Positions 22,847 through 31,129 of a stretch of 64,000 bases of DNA are shown in pieces. The notes below the pieces were generated by a model, which saw only the letters and a program-made list of their open reading frames with translations, had not been told where the DNA came from and ran no database searches. The DNA is from an uncultured Naasia sp. (GTDB taxonomy: Bacteria > Actinomycetota > Actinomycetes > Actinomycetales > Microbacteriaceae). Within the stretch, counting starts at the first letter, position 1. Each line of letters opens with the position of its first letter. The stretch lies in NCBI GenBank assembly GCA_913778905.1, contig CAJYYA010000002.1, positions 54,372-118,371 of the forward strand. Reading direction: 5' to 3'. Made by a program: the position numbers and the translations under genes.

Positions 22847-24358
22847 TCACCCCAGAGACACAGCGCTCCAGGAGACCGGCGGGAGGGTGACGGTCAGCGT
22901 GCCGTCGCTCACCGAGGCCGAGTCATTGGACTTCAGTCCGACCCGCTCCTGGTCTTCGAGAGTGTTGGCGGCCATCAGGTCGTCGTCCCAGAGCGAGACC
23001 GATTCCAGGATCTCGGAGCTGTCCAAGCCGCCGAGGCCCACCGTCACGGTCACGGACTCCGTCATCGAGCGGTTCACCAAGAACACGGCCGACCGGCCCG
23101 TCTCGCCGTCGAACGTCGCGACCGCGTCGACGGTGGGCACCTCGCCGTAGACCTCGGTCGAGATCGTCTCCGACTCGATCGACAGGCGCAGCACGTCGCC
23201 CACCGCGAGCCGCGAGGTCACAGCGAACGGGAAGAAGGTCGTCTGGCGCCAGGCGTCTCCGCCGGGCTCGGTCATGATGGGCGCGATCACGTTGACGAGC
23301 TGAGCCAGCGAGGCGGACTTGACCCGGTCGGCGTGCTTGAGCAGCGAGATCATGAGGCTGCCGAAGACGACCGCGTCCTTGACGGAGTACACGTCTTCGA
23401 GGAGACGCGGGGCGACCGGCCACTTCTCGATGTCCGTGATCTTGTCGTCCGCGTGATAGCGGTCGATGTACCAGACGTTCCATTCGTCGAAGGAGATGTC
23501 GATGCGCTTGGTCGAGCCGACCGCGGCGCGCACGCCGTCGGCGGTGGCGACGACCGATTCGATGAAGTGGTCCATGTCGACCGCCGAGGCGAGGAAGCTG
23601 GCGGTGTCGCCCTTCTTCTCCTCGTAGTAGGCGTGGCACGAGATGAACTCGACGTCGTCGTAGGTGGCCTCGAGAACGGTCCGCTCCCAGTCGCCGAACG
23701 TGGGCATGTGCGCGGACGACGATCCGCAGACGACCAGCTCGAGCGACTCGTCCATCTGCTTGAGTGCCTTCGCGGTCTGCATCGCGATCTTGCCGTAGTC
23801 CTCCGCGCTGCGATGGCCGAGCTGCCAGGGCCCGTCCATCTCGTTGCCGAGGCACCACATCTTCACGCCGAACGGTTCGGTGCGGCCGTTGGCGATGCGC
23901 TGATCCGAAAGCGTCGAGCCGCTGCGGATGTTGGTGTACTCGAGCAGGTCGAGCGCTTCGAGCACGCCCCGAGTGCCGAGGTTGACGGCCAGCATGAGCT
24001 CGCTGCCGACCTTGTCGAGCCAGCTCGAGAACTCATGGAGGCCGACCTCGTTGGTCTCGGTCGAGTGCCAGGCGAGGTCGAGGCGGCGAGGGCGTTCGGC
24101 GACGGGCCCGACGCTGTCCTCCCAACGGAAGCCGGAGACGAAATTGCCGCCCGGGTAGCGGATGGTCGATACTCCGAGCTCGCGGACGAGGTCGATGACG
24201 TCGGCGCGGAAGCCCTCTGAGTCGGCCGTGGGGTGGCCGGGCTCGTGGATGCCGTCGTAGACGCAGCGGCCGAGGTGCTCGACGAACGAGCCGAAGATGC
24301 GGCGGTCGATGGTGCCTACCGTGAAGCGGGGGTCGAGTGTGATGCGGGCGTCGCCCAT
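22847..24358 (-). CDS. abfA: GH51 alpha-L-arabinofuranosidase
   Basis: This 503-residue cytosolic enzyme has GSFVEHLGRCVYDGIHEP near the N-terminus, RYPGGNFVSGFRWEDSVGP, the acid/base Glu in MWCLGNEMDGPWQ and the nucleophile Glu in SFDEWNVWY, the two signature sites of family 51. It removes terminal arabinofuranosyl residues from arabino-oligosaccharides. There is no signal peptide, so it acts on imported oligomers. It is the last gene of the LacI-linked ABC importer cluster, 121 bp after the permease. ATG at 24358 has AAGGAA upstream. Confidence 0.94.
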   Translation of the reverse strand: MGDARITLDPRFTVGTIDRRIFGSFVEHLGRCVYDGIHEPGHPTADSEGFRADVIDLVRELGVSTIRYPGGNFVSGFRWEDSVGPVAERPRRLDLAWHSTETNEVGLHEFSSWLDKVGSELMLAVNLGTRGVLEALDLLEYTNIRSGSTLSDQRIANGRTEPFGVKMWCLGNEMDGPWQLGHRSAEDYGKIAMQTAKALKQMDESLELVVCGSSSAHMPTFGDWERTVLEATYDDVEFISCHAYYEEKKGDTASFLASAVDMDHFIESVVATADGVRAAVGSTKRIDISFDEWNVWYIDRYHADDKITDIEKWPVAPRLLEDVYSVKDAVVFGSLMISLLKHADRVKSASLAQLVNVIAPIMTEPGGDAWRQTTFFPFAVTSRLAVGDVLRLSIESETISTEVYGEVPTVDAVATFDGETGRSAVFLVNRSMTESVTVTVGLGGLDSSEILESVSLWDDDLMAANTLEDQERVGLKSNDSASVSDGTLTVTLPPVSWSAVSLG

Positions 24359-24479
24359 GGGAGTGGTTCCTTACGTGGAGTCACGGGGAGAGCGCGGCGG
24401 AGCGCTCTTCATGCGGGAATAGCGGGAAGTGCAGGTGGCGTCGCGCGAGCGTGCCCGGATCGGGTCACGACGCGTCGGT

Positions 24480-25400
24480 CTACTTGAGGCTGCCCAGCGA
24501 CAGGCCCCCCTGCCAGTAGCGCTGCAGCGAGAGGAATGCGATGACGAGAGGGACGATCGACATGAGCGAACCGATGATGATGAGGCTCCACAGCGACTCG
24601 CCGCCGCCGTTGTTCGCCGATGCCTGCCCCTGCCAGAGGCCGATTCCCACCGTGATGGGGAAGAGCTTCGGCGACGACAGCATCGCGAGCGGCAGGAAGT
24701 AGTTGTTCCAGCACGACACGATCGACAGCAGCAGCACCGTCACGAATGCGGGCCGCATGAGCGGAAGGGCGACCGTGGCGAAGATGCGGAACTCCCCCGC
24801 ACCGTCGACGCGAGCCGCGTCGAGCATGTCGTCGGCGATGCCCTCCGAGGCGTAGACCGACATGAGGTAGACGCCGAAGGGGTTGAGCAGAGACGGCAGG
24901 ATGACGGCCCACACGGTGTTCGTGAGCGACATCGACGACATCATCACGAAGGTCGGGATGACGAGCGCCGTGAGCGGCACCATGACCGAGCCGAGCAGGA
25001 GCGCCATCGAGAAGTTCCGGCCGGCGAATCGGAACTTCGCGAAGCCGTATCCGGCGAGCACCGCGAGAGCGGTCGACCCGAGCCCACCAGCGACGGCGTA
25101 GAACAGCGAGTTGCCGAACCATTGCAGGTAGATGCCGTCGTTGTAAGTGACCAGGCTCACCAGGTTCTCGCCGAAGGCGAAGGTCTTGCCGAACCAGAGC
25201 GCGCTGTCGCCGCCGAACAGTCCCTGCACGTCTTTGGTGCTGGCGACGATGAGCCACCACAGCGGGACGAGGAAGTACAGGATCAGGACACCGAGGAACA
25301 GGTGCGGCACCAGGTTGAGCTTCTTGCGAGGTCCACCCGCGCGGGCCGCGCGCTCCCGCCGTGCGGCGACGGTGGGACGAGGTGCGGTGAGAGTGGTCAC
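24480..25400 (-). CDS. Sugar ABC transporter permease (MalG type)
   Basis: This 306-residue permease has six hydrophobic spans, beginning LFLGVLILYFLVPLWWLIVA. The EAA loop DAARVDGAGEFRIFATVALP binds the ATPase. GTG at 25400 overlaps the stop of the partner permease (GTGA). With the partner and the binding protein it forms a CUT1-type importer, probably for arabino-oligosaccharides given the GH51 gene downstream. No ATPase gene is in the cluster; CUT1 systems often share an MsiK-type ATPase encoded elsewhere. Confidence 0.92.
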   Translation of the reverse strand: MTTLTAPRPTVAARRERAARAGGPRKKLNLVPHLFLGVLILYFLVPLWWLIVASTKDVQGLFGGDSALWFGKTFAFGENLVSLVTYNDGIYLQWFGNSLFYAVAGGLGSTALAVLAGYGFAKFRFAGRNFSMALLLGSVMVPLTALVIPTFVMMSSMSLTNTVWAVILPSLLNPFGVYLMSVYASEGIADDMLDAARVDGAGEFRIFATVALPLMRPAFVTVLLLSIVSCWNNYFLPLAMLSSPKLFPITVGIGLWQGQASANNGGGESLWSLIIIGSLMSIVPLVIAFLSLQRYWQGGLSLGSLK

Positions 25401-26347
25401 TGGCTGAAGCCCTTCCGCTTGCGGTTGGAGGCGAAGAGGAAGATCGCGACGGCGATGAACACCACGATCCCGAGCGCGAACGACAGGGCCGACGCGTAGT
25501 TGAAGTTGGCGTACGAGAAGGCCTGCGTGTAGGCGTACATGTTGGGTGTGAAGTCGGGTTGGATCGATCCGTTCGCGATGGGCCTGAGGATCTGCGGCTC
25601 GGTGAAGAACTGCAGCGTCCCGATGAGCGCGAAGACGAGGATCACGACCAGAGCCGAAGACACGAGCGGCACCTTGATGCGCCAAGCGATCTGCCACGCG
25701 TTGGCGCCGTCGAGACGGGCCGCCTCGTAGAGGGCCGGGTCCACGCCCTGGAGGGCCGCGTAGATGATGATCATGTAGTAGCCGGCCCACTGCCACGTGA
25801 CGATGTTGACGAGGGCGCCGAAGATGTTGTCCGGAGAGAGCGGCAGGAACTGCGCTGTCCCGAGCGCCTCGGTGATCTGGCTCAACGGGCCGAACGTGGG
25901 GCTGTAGAGAAAGCCCCACATGAGCGATCCGATGACAGCCGGGATCGCGTAGGGCAGGAAGACCATGAGTCGCGCGAACCGCGCGAACCGGGTGGTCAGA
26001 GCGTCGAGCACGAGTGCGACGGCCAGCGACAGCAGCATCTGCAACGGGATGAGAACGAGCGAGAAGCCCGCCACGAATCCGACGCCGTTCAGGAAGGCCG
26101 GATCGGTGAACGCCTTCACGTAGTTGTCGAGTCCGGAGAACACCGTCCCGGTCGCCAATCCCTTGCTGAAGAGACTGAGGTAGAAGGCGTAGCAGAGCGG
26201 CGCCACCAGGAAGATCAGGAAGATGAGCGCGAACGGGGCGACGAACAGCCAGCCGATCTGCTCACTGCGGAGCGAACGCCGCCGAGGCGTTCTCGCCCCG
26301 CGTGTCGAGGCGACCACCGCGGGTCGCTCGAGCGTCATGTGGGTCAT
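25397..26347 (-). CDS. Sugar ABC transporter permease (MalF type)
   Basis: This 316-residue CUT1 permease has the first helix WLFVAPFALIFLIFLVAPL and about six spans. The EAA motif is EAARLDGANAWQIAWRIKVP. ATG at 26347 follows AGAGGA at good spacing; a second ATG three codons on is possible. It lies between the binding-protein gene and the MalG-type permease, with coupled translation to the latter. Confidence 0.92.
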   Translation of the reverse strand: MTHMTLERPAVVASTRGARTPRRRSLRSEQIGWLFVAPFALIFLIFLVAPLCYAFYLSLFSKGLATGTVFSGLDNYVKAFTDPAFLNGVGFVAGFSLVLIPLQMLLSLAVALVLDALTTRFARFARLMVFLPYAIPAVIGSLMWGFLYSPTFGPLSQITEALGTAQFLPLSPDNIFGALVNIVTWQWAGYYMIIIYAALQGVDPALYEAARLDGANAWQIAWRIKVPLVSSALVVILVFALIGTLQFFTEPQILRPIANGSIQPDFTPNMYAYTQAFSYANFNYASALSFALGIVVFIAVAIFLFASNRKRKGFSQ

Positions 26348-26424
26348 GTGGATCCTCTTCGATCGCAGGGGTGGGAGCAGGGAGCGGGTGCCCGCCTCGC
26401 GAGGAGGACGGGCACCCGCCGGGA

Positions 26425-27816
26425 TCACTCGGAGACCGTGAAACCCTGGCCCTTGGCGTAGTCGACCACGGTCTTCTGCAGCTGGTCGGCCGCGTCGGAT
26501 CCGCTCAGCGTGCCGGCGTTGACCTGGGTCAGCACCTCCTGCAGCTGCGCGTAGTAGTAGACGATGATCGGCGGGTAGACGAAGCCCTTGTAGTCGTTCG
26601 CCGCGGGGACGTAGACCTCCTTGTTCGCCTGCTGACCGGAGAAGAACTCGGACTTGTTGTCGATGAACGCGTCCGAGGTGAGCACCTTTTGGTTCAGCGG
26701 GAAGATGACCTGGTTCTTCCAGCCGTCCTCGAGCGAGGCGTCGTCGGCGTAGAGCTCCTGGGCGACCTTGGAGGCGAGCGCGTAGTCATGGGCCTGGGTC
26801 GTGACCGAGAACGCCGATCCGCCCCAGTTGACGGCGACGGGGCTCGAGGTGTTCCACTGCGGGAGCTCGGCGACCTGGAACTTGCCCTCGGATGCGCCCT
26901 CTCCGACACCGGCACCGGTCAGGTAGCCCGGAGCCCACGCGGCCGAGGTGTAGGTGCCGTAGTCGCCATTGATGAAGCCGGCGATGTAATCGGTCGTGAA
27001 CTGGTCCTGCGTTCCGACGAGGCCGTCCTTCACGAGGCCCGCCCAGAAGTCGAGGACGTCCTTCGAGTTCGAGTCGTTCAGCTTGATGGTCAGCTTCTTC
27101 GGGTCGGCGGCGTCGACCTGGAAGGGCTGCGCGCCCTTCTGGATCTGCAGCGCCATCATGACGGCCGGTACGTTGGCGCCGAGATCGCCGAAGAGGGGTC
27201 CGCCCGCGGCCTTGACCTTCTCGGCGGCGGTGCGGAAGTCGTCCCAGGTCTTGGGGGCAGTCACGCCGTACTTGTCGAAGACGTCCGTGCGGTAGATGAG
27301 GGCCATGGGGCCGCCGTCGACGGGGACGCCGAAGATGCTGTCGCCCTGCGACACGTCCTTCCAGGCGCCGTCGCTGAAGCTCGAGCGGATCGCGTCGACG
27401 CCGTAGTCGCCGAGGTTCACGAGTGCGTTCTGGATCGCGTAGGCCGAGATGTGGTCGGCCTCGAGCATGACGACGTCCGGCAGACCCTTCCCGGCCGAGA
27501 TGGCGGTCTGGACCTTGTCGTACTCCTCGCCGCCCTGACCGACGTTGTTCCAGCAGACCTGGACGTCGTCGTGGCCCTCGTTGAAGTTGTCGACGACGGT
27601 GGCGATGTTGGGGTACCAGGCCCACACCGAGACGAGCGGCACGTCGGCCTTCTTGATCTCGTTGGTGCAGTCCGCGGCGGTGACGGTCGGGTTGACCTGG
27701 CTGCCGGTCGCGCCGCCGGTGCCGCCGCCGGCTGCGCCGCCGCCGGGGGTGCACCCGACGAGCGTGGCGATGAGGGCCGTCGCGACGGCGGCGGGAGCGA
27801 TGATGCGGGATCTCAC
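26425..27816 (-). CDS. Sugar-binding lipoprotein of ABC importer
   Basis: This 463-residue extracellular binding protein (SBP_bac_1 type) has a signal peptide with lipobox TLVGC (Cys22) and a Gly/Ala/Thr linker. NFNEGHDDVQVCWN and a GVPVDGGPMALIYRTDVFDK segment are typical of maltose- and oligosaccharide-binding proteins. GTG at 27816 is preferred because AGAGGA lies 9 nt upstream; an earlier in-frame GTG at 27855 lacks a ribosome site. It is the first gene of the importer operon, behind a LacI-type operator. The substrate is inferred as arabinose-containing oligosaccharides from the operon partner. Confidence 0.9.
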   Translation of the reverse strand: MRSRIIAPAAVATALIATLVGCTPGGGAAGGGTGGATGSQVNPTVTAADCTNEIKKADVPLVSVWAWYPNIATVVDNFNEGHDDVQVCWNNVGQGGEEYDKVQTAISAGKGLPDVVMLEADHISAYAIQNALVNLGDYGVDAIRSSFSDGAWKDVSQGDSIFGVPVDGGPMALIYRTDVFDKYGVTAPKTWDDFRTAAEKVKAAGGPLFGDLGANVPAVMMALQIQKGAQPFQVDAADPKKLTIKLNDSNSKDVLDFWAGLVKDGLVGTQDQFTTDYIAGFINGDYGTYTSAAWAPGYLTGAGVGEGASEGKFQVAELPQWNTSSPVAVNWGGSAFSVTTQAHDYALASKVAQELYADDASLEDGWKNQVIFPLNQKVLTSDAFIDNKSEFFSGQQANKEVYVPAANDYKGFVYPPIIVYYYAQLQEVLTQVNAGTLSGSDAADQLQKTVVDYAKGQGFTVSE

Positions 27817-27889
27817 AGTGCTGTGTCCTCTCGAAGACTTCTTCGTCTTGCGCACCGCTGTCGGTGCGTCGAGCCGGGATCGCCATTGT

Positions 27890-27905
27890 TTTACAACGTT
27901 GGAAA
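27890..27905. promoter_or_regulatory. LacI-type operator
   Basis: TTTACAACGTTGGAAA is a 16-bp near-perfect palindrome centred on CG (core CAACGTTG), the shape of LacI-family operators. It lies about 75 bp upstream of the binding-protein start and next to the lacI-like gene, so it most likely controls the arabino-oligosaccharide importer. Confidence 0.7.
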
Positions 27906-27934
27906 TTCAGGCTGGGTCGATCATGCGACCACCG

Positions 27935-27963
27935 GCCGATCGTGTCAAGCGTTTTCGATCGGC
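27935..27963 (-). terminator. Stem-loop after the LacI-family gene
   Basis: Arms GCCGATCG (27935-27942) and CGATCGGC (27956-27963) enclose a 13-nt loop immediately past the regulator stop. The stem is short, so it may be only a weak terminator between the regulator and the operator of the next operon. Confidence 0.45.
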
Positions 27964-27966
27964 GTG

Positions 27967-28977
27967 TCAGATGCGCGCGGTCGACTGCCTCTCACGCACC
28001 GCAAATTCCGCGAGATGCGTGCGCGGAGCCTCCGTCGACCCGCCTATCCGCTCGACGAGGAACCGCAGCGCCACCTCTGCGATCTCGGAGCGCCCCGGAT
28101 CGATGCTCGACAGCGTCGGCAGGCTGTAGAGGTTCTCGTCGATGTCGTCGAAGCCGATGATCGCGACATCGTCGGGCACCGCGAGCCCGGAATCCTGCAG
28201 TGCGCGGAGGGCACCGTGGGTGATCGAATCGGCGAAACCGACCACTCCGTCGAACCGCACGCCGCTGTCGATCAGCTCACGCATGGCGGTGTATCCGGTG
28301 CCGCGGAACCAGTCCGCCACGTGTACGACGAGTCCCTCGTCGAAGGGCAGGCCCGCATCGACGAGAGCCGCCTCGTAGCCGGCCATGCGCAGCACGCCGG
28401 AACCTCCCCGCTGCCCCCGGGACCCACCGAGCGCGACGATCCGGGTGCATCCACGGTCGATCAGGTGCCTGGTCGCGGCCTGTACCCCGTCGGTGTTCTT
28501 CATGGTGACGTGGTCGAGTGGGCCGTCGAGGATGTTCTCGCCCAGCAGGACCGTCGGAACCGGCAGGGAAGCCAGGAGCTCGGCATCGGCCTGCCGGGCC
28601 CCCAGTGCACTGAACAGAACCCCGTCGAGGGTCCGAACACCGGGCCCCTCCAGGAAGTCGAATTCACGGGTGCGGCTGCCGTCCGACTGCTCGATGACGA
28701 CCCTCAATCCGTGCGCGTCCGCGGTGCGCATGATCGTGTCGGCGAGCTCGGCGAAGTAGGCGTTGCGCAGGTACGGGATGATCAGCGCGATCGTGTTGCT
28801 GCGACCGGAGCGCAATTGACGGGCGCTGAGGTTGGGGACGTACCCCAGGCGGTCGATGGCCTCCTGCACCCTGGCCCGTGTGCTGGCGCGAACGTGCTGG
28901 TAGTCGTTGACCACGTTCGAGACCGTCTTGATGGAGACCCCGGCGGCGTCGGCCACGTCGTGGATGGTGACAGCCAC
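27967..28977 (-). CDS. LacI-family transcriptional regulator
   Basis: This 336-residue protein has the canonical N-terminal HTH (TIHDVADAAGVSIKTVSNVV), the hinge helix YVPNLSARQLRSGRSNTIAL, and a periplasmic-binding-protein-like effector domain with VVGFADSITHGALRAL and VAIIGFDDIDENLYSLP. It is encoded directly upstream of the sugar importer and arabinofuranosidase genes in the same direction. The palindromic operator lies between them, so it probably represses that operon until a sugar ligand binds. Confidence 0.92.
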   Translation of the reverse strand: MAVTIHDVADAAGVSIKTVSNVVNDYQHVRASTRARVQEAIDRLGYVPNLSARQLRSGRSNTIALIIPYLRNAYFAELADTIMRTADAHGLRVVIEQSDGSRTREFDFLEGPGVRTLDGVLFSALGARQADAELLASLPVPTVLLGENILDGPLDHVTMKNTDGVQAATRHLIDRGCTRIVALGGSRGQRGGSGVLRMAGYEAALVDAGLPFDEGLVVHVADWFRGTGYTAMRELIDSGVRFDGVVGFADSITHGALRALQDSGLAVPDDVAIIGFDDIDENLYSLPTLSSIDPGRSEIAEVALRFLVERIGGSTEAPRTHLAEFAVRERQSTARI

Positions 28978-29078
28978 CGTTCATCTCCTCCTTCGGTCCG
29001 ATGAATCGGCTCATCATAGGGCCACCGACAGGTGTCGTTCAGCCGCGATTCAGGAGCATCCCGGTCGCAGTGGTAGGT

Positions 29079-29246
29079 CTACTGCTGCGGAGCGCACCCG
29101 TCCGGTCCGCAGACCTGACCGCTCGGCATACCCGGGATCAGGTCGAGCAGTGGACGGAACGTCGGCTGACGAGCATCGCCGGCCGTCTCCGAAGCGCCGG
29201 AAACGTCTCCGCGCACAGTCGTCGTGCCGGGGGCGATGTCGTTCAT
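29079..29246 (-). CDS. 55-residue peptide with C-terminal CGPDGC, coupled to DsbA-like gene
   Basis: ATG at 29246 overlaps the stop of the DsbA-family gene (ATGA), so translation is coupled. The first 27 residues are polar and look disordered. PTFRPLLDLIPGMPSG follows, and the protein ends with a two-cysteine CGPDGC motif (Cys46, Cys51) near the C-terminus. It has no signal peptide. The CX4C pair next to a thiol oxidoreductase suggests a redox or metal role, possibly as a substrate or partner of the enzyme. I do not recognise the family. Because of its length it would be missed by many gene finders. Confidence 0.6.
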   Translation of the reverse strand: MNDIAPGTTTVRGDVSGASETAGDARQPTFRPLLDLIPGMPSGQVCGPDGCAPQQ

Positions 29247-29923
29247 CGGGATGCCTCGACCGTCTGATCGACCCGACCGTCTTCGCGCTCGGCCGCGACC
29301 TGCGCGAGGGCCGACGCGAACGCGGCGGGATCCTGCGCGCCCGAGATCCCGTACTTGCCATCGATCACGAAGAACGGCACGCCTTGAATGCCGTAGGCGG
29401 TGGCCTGGGCCTGATCGGCGCGCACGTCCGCGAGATAGGCGTCGGATTCGAGCGCCTCGCGGGCCGCCTCCGCGTCCAGGCCGACCTCGGCCGCGAGCGC
29501 CACCAGCGAGTCGATGCGGCCGACGTGGCCGCCCTCGACGAAGTACGCGCGGAAGATCCTCTCGACCAACTCCAACTGCTTGCCGTGGACCTTGGCGAAA
29601 TGCAGGAGGCGGTGGGCCAGCACGGTGTTGGTGTGGCGGAGCGCCTCGTAGTCGTAGTCGAGACCGACATCGGCGGCCACTCCGACGACGCGGTCGATCA
29701 TCGTGACGACCTGTTCGCGTGGAAGACCCTTGTAAGCACTCAGGAAGTCGATCTCGCTGCCTTCGAAGTCGACCGGGGTGTCGGGCGCGAGCTCGTAGCT
29801 GTGGTACTCGACGGTCACGTCGCCGTCGAACCGGCGCACACCCTCCTCGAACTTCCGCTTGCCGATGTAGCACCAGGGGCAGGCGATGTCGGACCAGATG
29901 TCGACCTTGATGGGTGTGCTCAT
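29243..29923 (-). CDS. DsbA family oxidoreductase (FrnE-like)
   Basis: This 226-residue cytoplasmic thioredoxin-fold protein has the active site CPWC (Cys15-Cys18) at the end of the first strand, a large helical insertion with HRLLHFAKVHGK, and the cis-Pro segment GIQGVPFFVIDGKYG. This is the FrnE branch of DsbA proteins, which act as disulfide isomerases or oxidoreductases in the cytosol, often under oxidative stress. There is no signal peptide. ATG at 29923 is clear. Its stop codon overlaps the start of the 55-residue CGPDGC peptide, forming a two-gene unit. Confidence 0.92.
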   Translation of the reverse strand: MSTPIKVDIWSDIACPWCYIGKRKFEEGVRRFDGDVTVEYHSYELAPDTPVDFEGSEIDFLSAYKGLPREQVVTMIDRVVGVAADVGLDYDYEALRHTNTVLAHRLLHFAKVHGKQLELVERIFRAYFVEGGHVGRIDSLVALAAEVGLDAEAAREALESDAYLADVRADQAQATAYGIQGVPFFVIDGKYGISGAQDPAAFASALAQVAAEREDGRVDQTVEASR

Positions 29924-30049
29924 ACCCAGTGCCAACGCGTTCGCGCTGACGGCATTCCCGCGGCCGCGGGACCGGGGCGTCATGTGGACGGGCTCCACGG
30001 CCGGGCCTGCCAGAATTGATCCGTCATGACGCATCGACGAGGAGACCAG

Positions 30050-31129
30050 GTGGCGCATCCGTCGTCCGATCCGACCGATCAGCTCGCCCCGCACCTCGCG
30101 GAGGATTCGATCCTCGACCGCTCCGTCGTGCTGCACGACGGTGCCGTCTTCATCCTCGACCGGCGGGTCTTCCCCGAACGGATCGAGTGGGTGCGCGCCG
30201 AGACGCCCGCCGAGGTCGCCGTCGCGATCCGGGACATGGTGACGCAGAGCTCCGGTCCGCTGTACGCGACATACGCGGGGATGCGCCTCGCGGCCGAGGA
30301 GGCGCGCGGGCTGCCTCTCGATGCCGCACGAGCTTTCATGGTCGAGGCCGCCACCCTTCTCGCCGGGGCGCGCCCCACGAACGGTCATCCTCGGGAGGCC
30401 GTCGAGCGGGTCCTCGCAGCAATCGAACCCGCCCGCACGACATCGGAGCTGGTCGAGGCGGCCGTCGCGGCCGCCGTGTCCGGAGACGAGCAGTATCGCG
30501 AGCTCAGTCGGATGCTCGCGCGCCACGCGATCCAGCTCCTGCCTGACGGATCGCGGATACTCACGCACTGCTGGATGGACGGCTATCTCATCGAGCTCGT
30601 CCGCGCGTCGCGGGCGGCCGGCATCCGCTACGAGTGGGTCGCGACCGAGACGCGTCCCTACTTGCAGGGCGCCCGGCTGACGTCGCATACGTTGCACGAG
30701 ATGGGCCAGCAGGTGACCCTCATCACCGACGGCATGGGCGCTGCGGCGCTGCAGCCCGGCTCGTCCATCGGCCCCATCGACGCTCTCGTCACCGCCGCCG
30801 ACCGCGTCAGCCTCGACGGCGCGGTCGTCAACAAGATCGGCACCCTCGGCCTCGCGGTCGCCGCGCACGCCTTCGACGTGCCGTTCTACGCGCTCGTGCA
30901 GGAGCCGGATCCGCGGGCCGCCACCGCGGACGACATCGTCATCGAGCAGCGCGATCCGCAGGAGGTGCTGGAGGTCGGCGGGCGCCGCACCGCCAGCCCC
31001 CGGGTGACCGACGCCTGGTACCCGGCGTTCGACGTCACTCCCCCGCGTTTCGTGACCCGCGTGGTCACGAGTCACGGCAGCTTCGCGCCCGCCGATGTCG
31101 CCCTGCGCTTCGGGGCGGTGCAGGCATGA
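30050..31129 (+). CDS. mtnA: S-methyl-5-thioribose-1-phosphate isomerase, divergent
   Basis: This protein of about 359 residues belongs to the MtnA/eIF2B-alpha fold. THCWMDG contains the catalytic Cys and ITDGMGA the catalytic Asp. ETRPYLQGARLTSH and NKIGTLGLAVAAHAFDVPFY are family motifs. The usual THCNAG and TDSMA sequences are altered around both catalytic residues, so substrate preference may be shifted. It converts methylthioribose-1-P to methylthioribulose-1-P in methionine salvage. GTG at 30050 is preferred because AGGAG lies 5 nt upstream; ATG at 30026 is in frame. Its stop overlaps the mtnK start. Confidence 0.82.
   Translation: MAHPSSDPTDQLAPHLAEDSILDRSVVLHDGAVFILDRRVFPERIEWVRAETPAEVAVAIRDMVTQSSGPLYATYAGMRLAAEEARGLPLDAARAFMVEAATLLAGARPTNGHPREAVERVLAAIEPARTTSELVEAAVAAAVSGDEQYRELSRMLARHAIQLLPDGSRILTHCWMDGYLIELVRASRAAGIRYEWVATETRPYLQGARLTSHTLHEMGQQVTLITDGMGAAALQPGSSIGPIDALVTAADRVSLDGAVVNKIGTLGLAVAAHAFDVPFYALVQEPDPRAATADDIVIEQRDPQEVLEVGGRRTASPRVTDAWYPAFDVTPPRFVTRVVTSHGSFAPADVALRFGAVQA

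Noticed and set aside
26302..29004. Rightward 900-codon open frame opposite the sugar importer and LacI genes
   Set aside because: It is antisense to four clearly recognisable proteins, is rich in Val/Gly/Asp/Arg and has no family motif; it is a GC-bias shadow.
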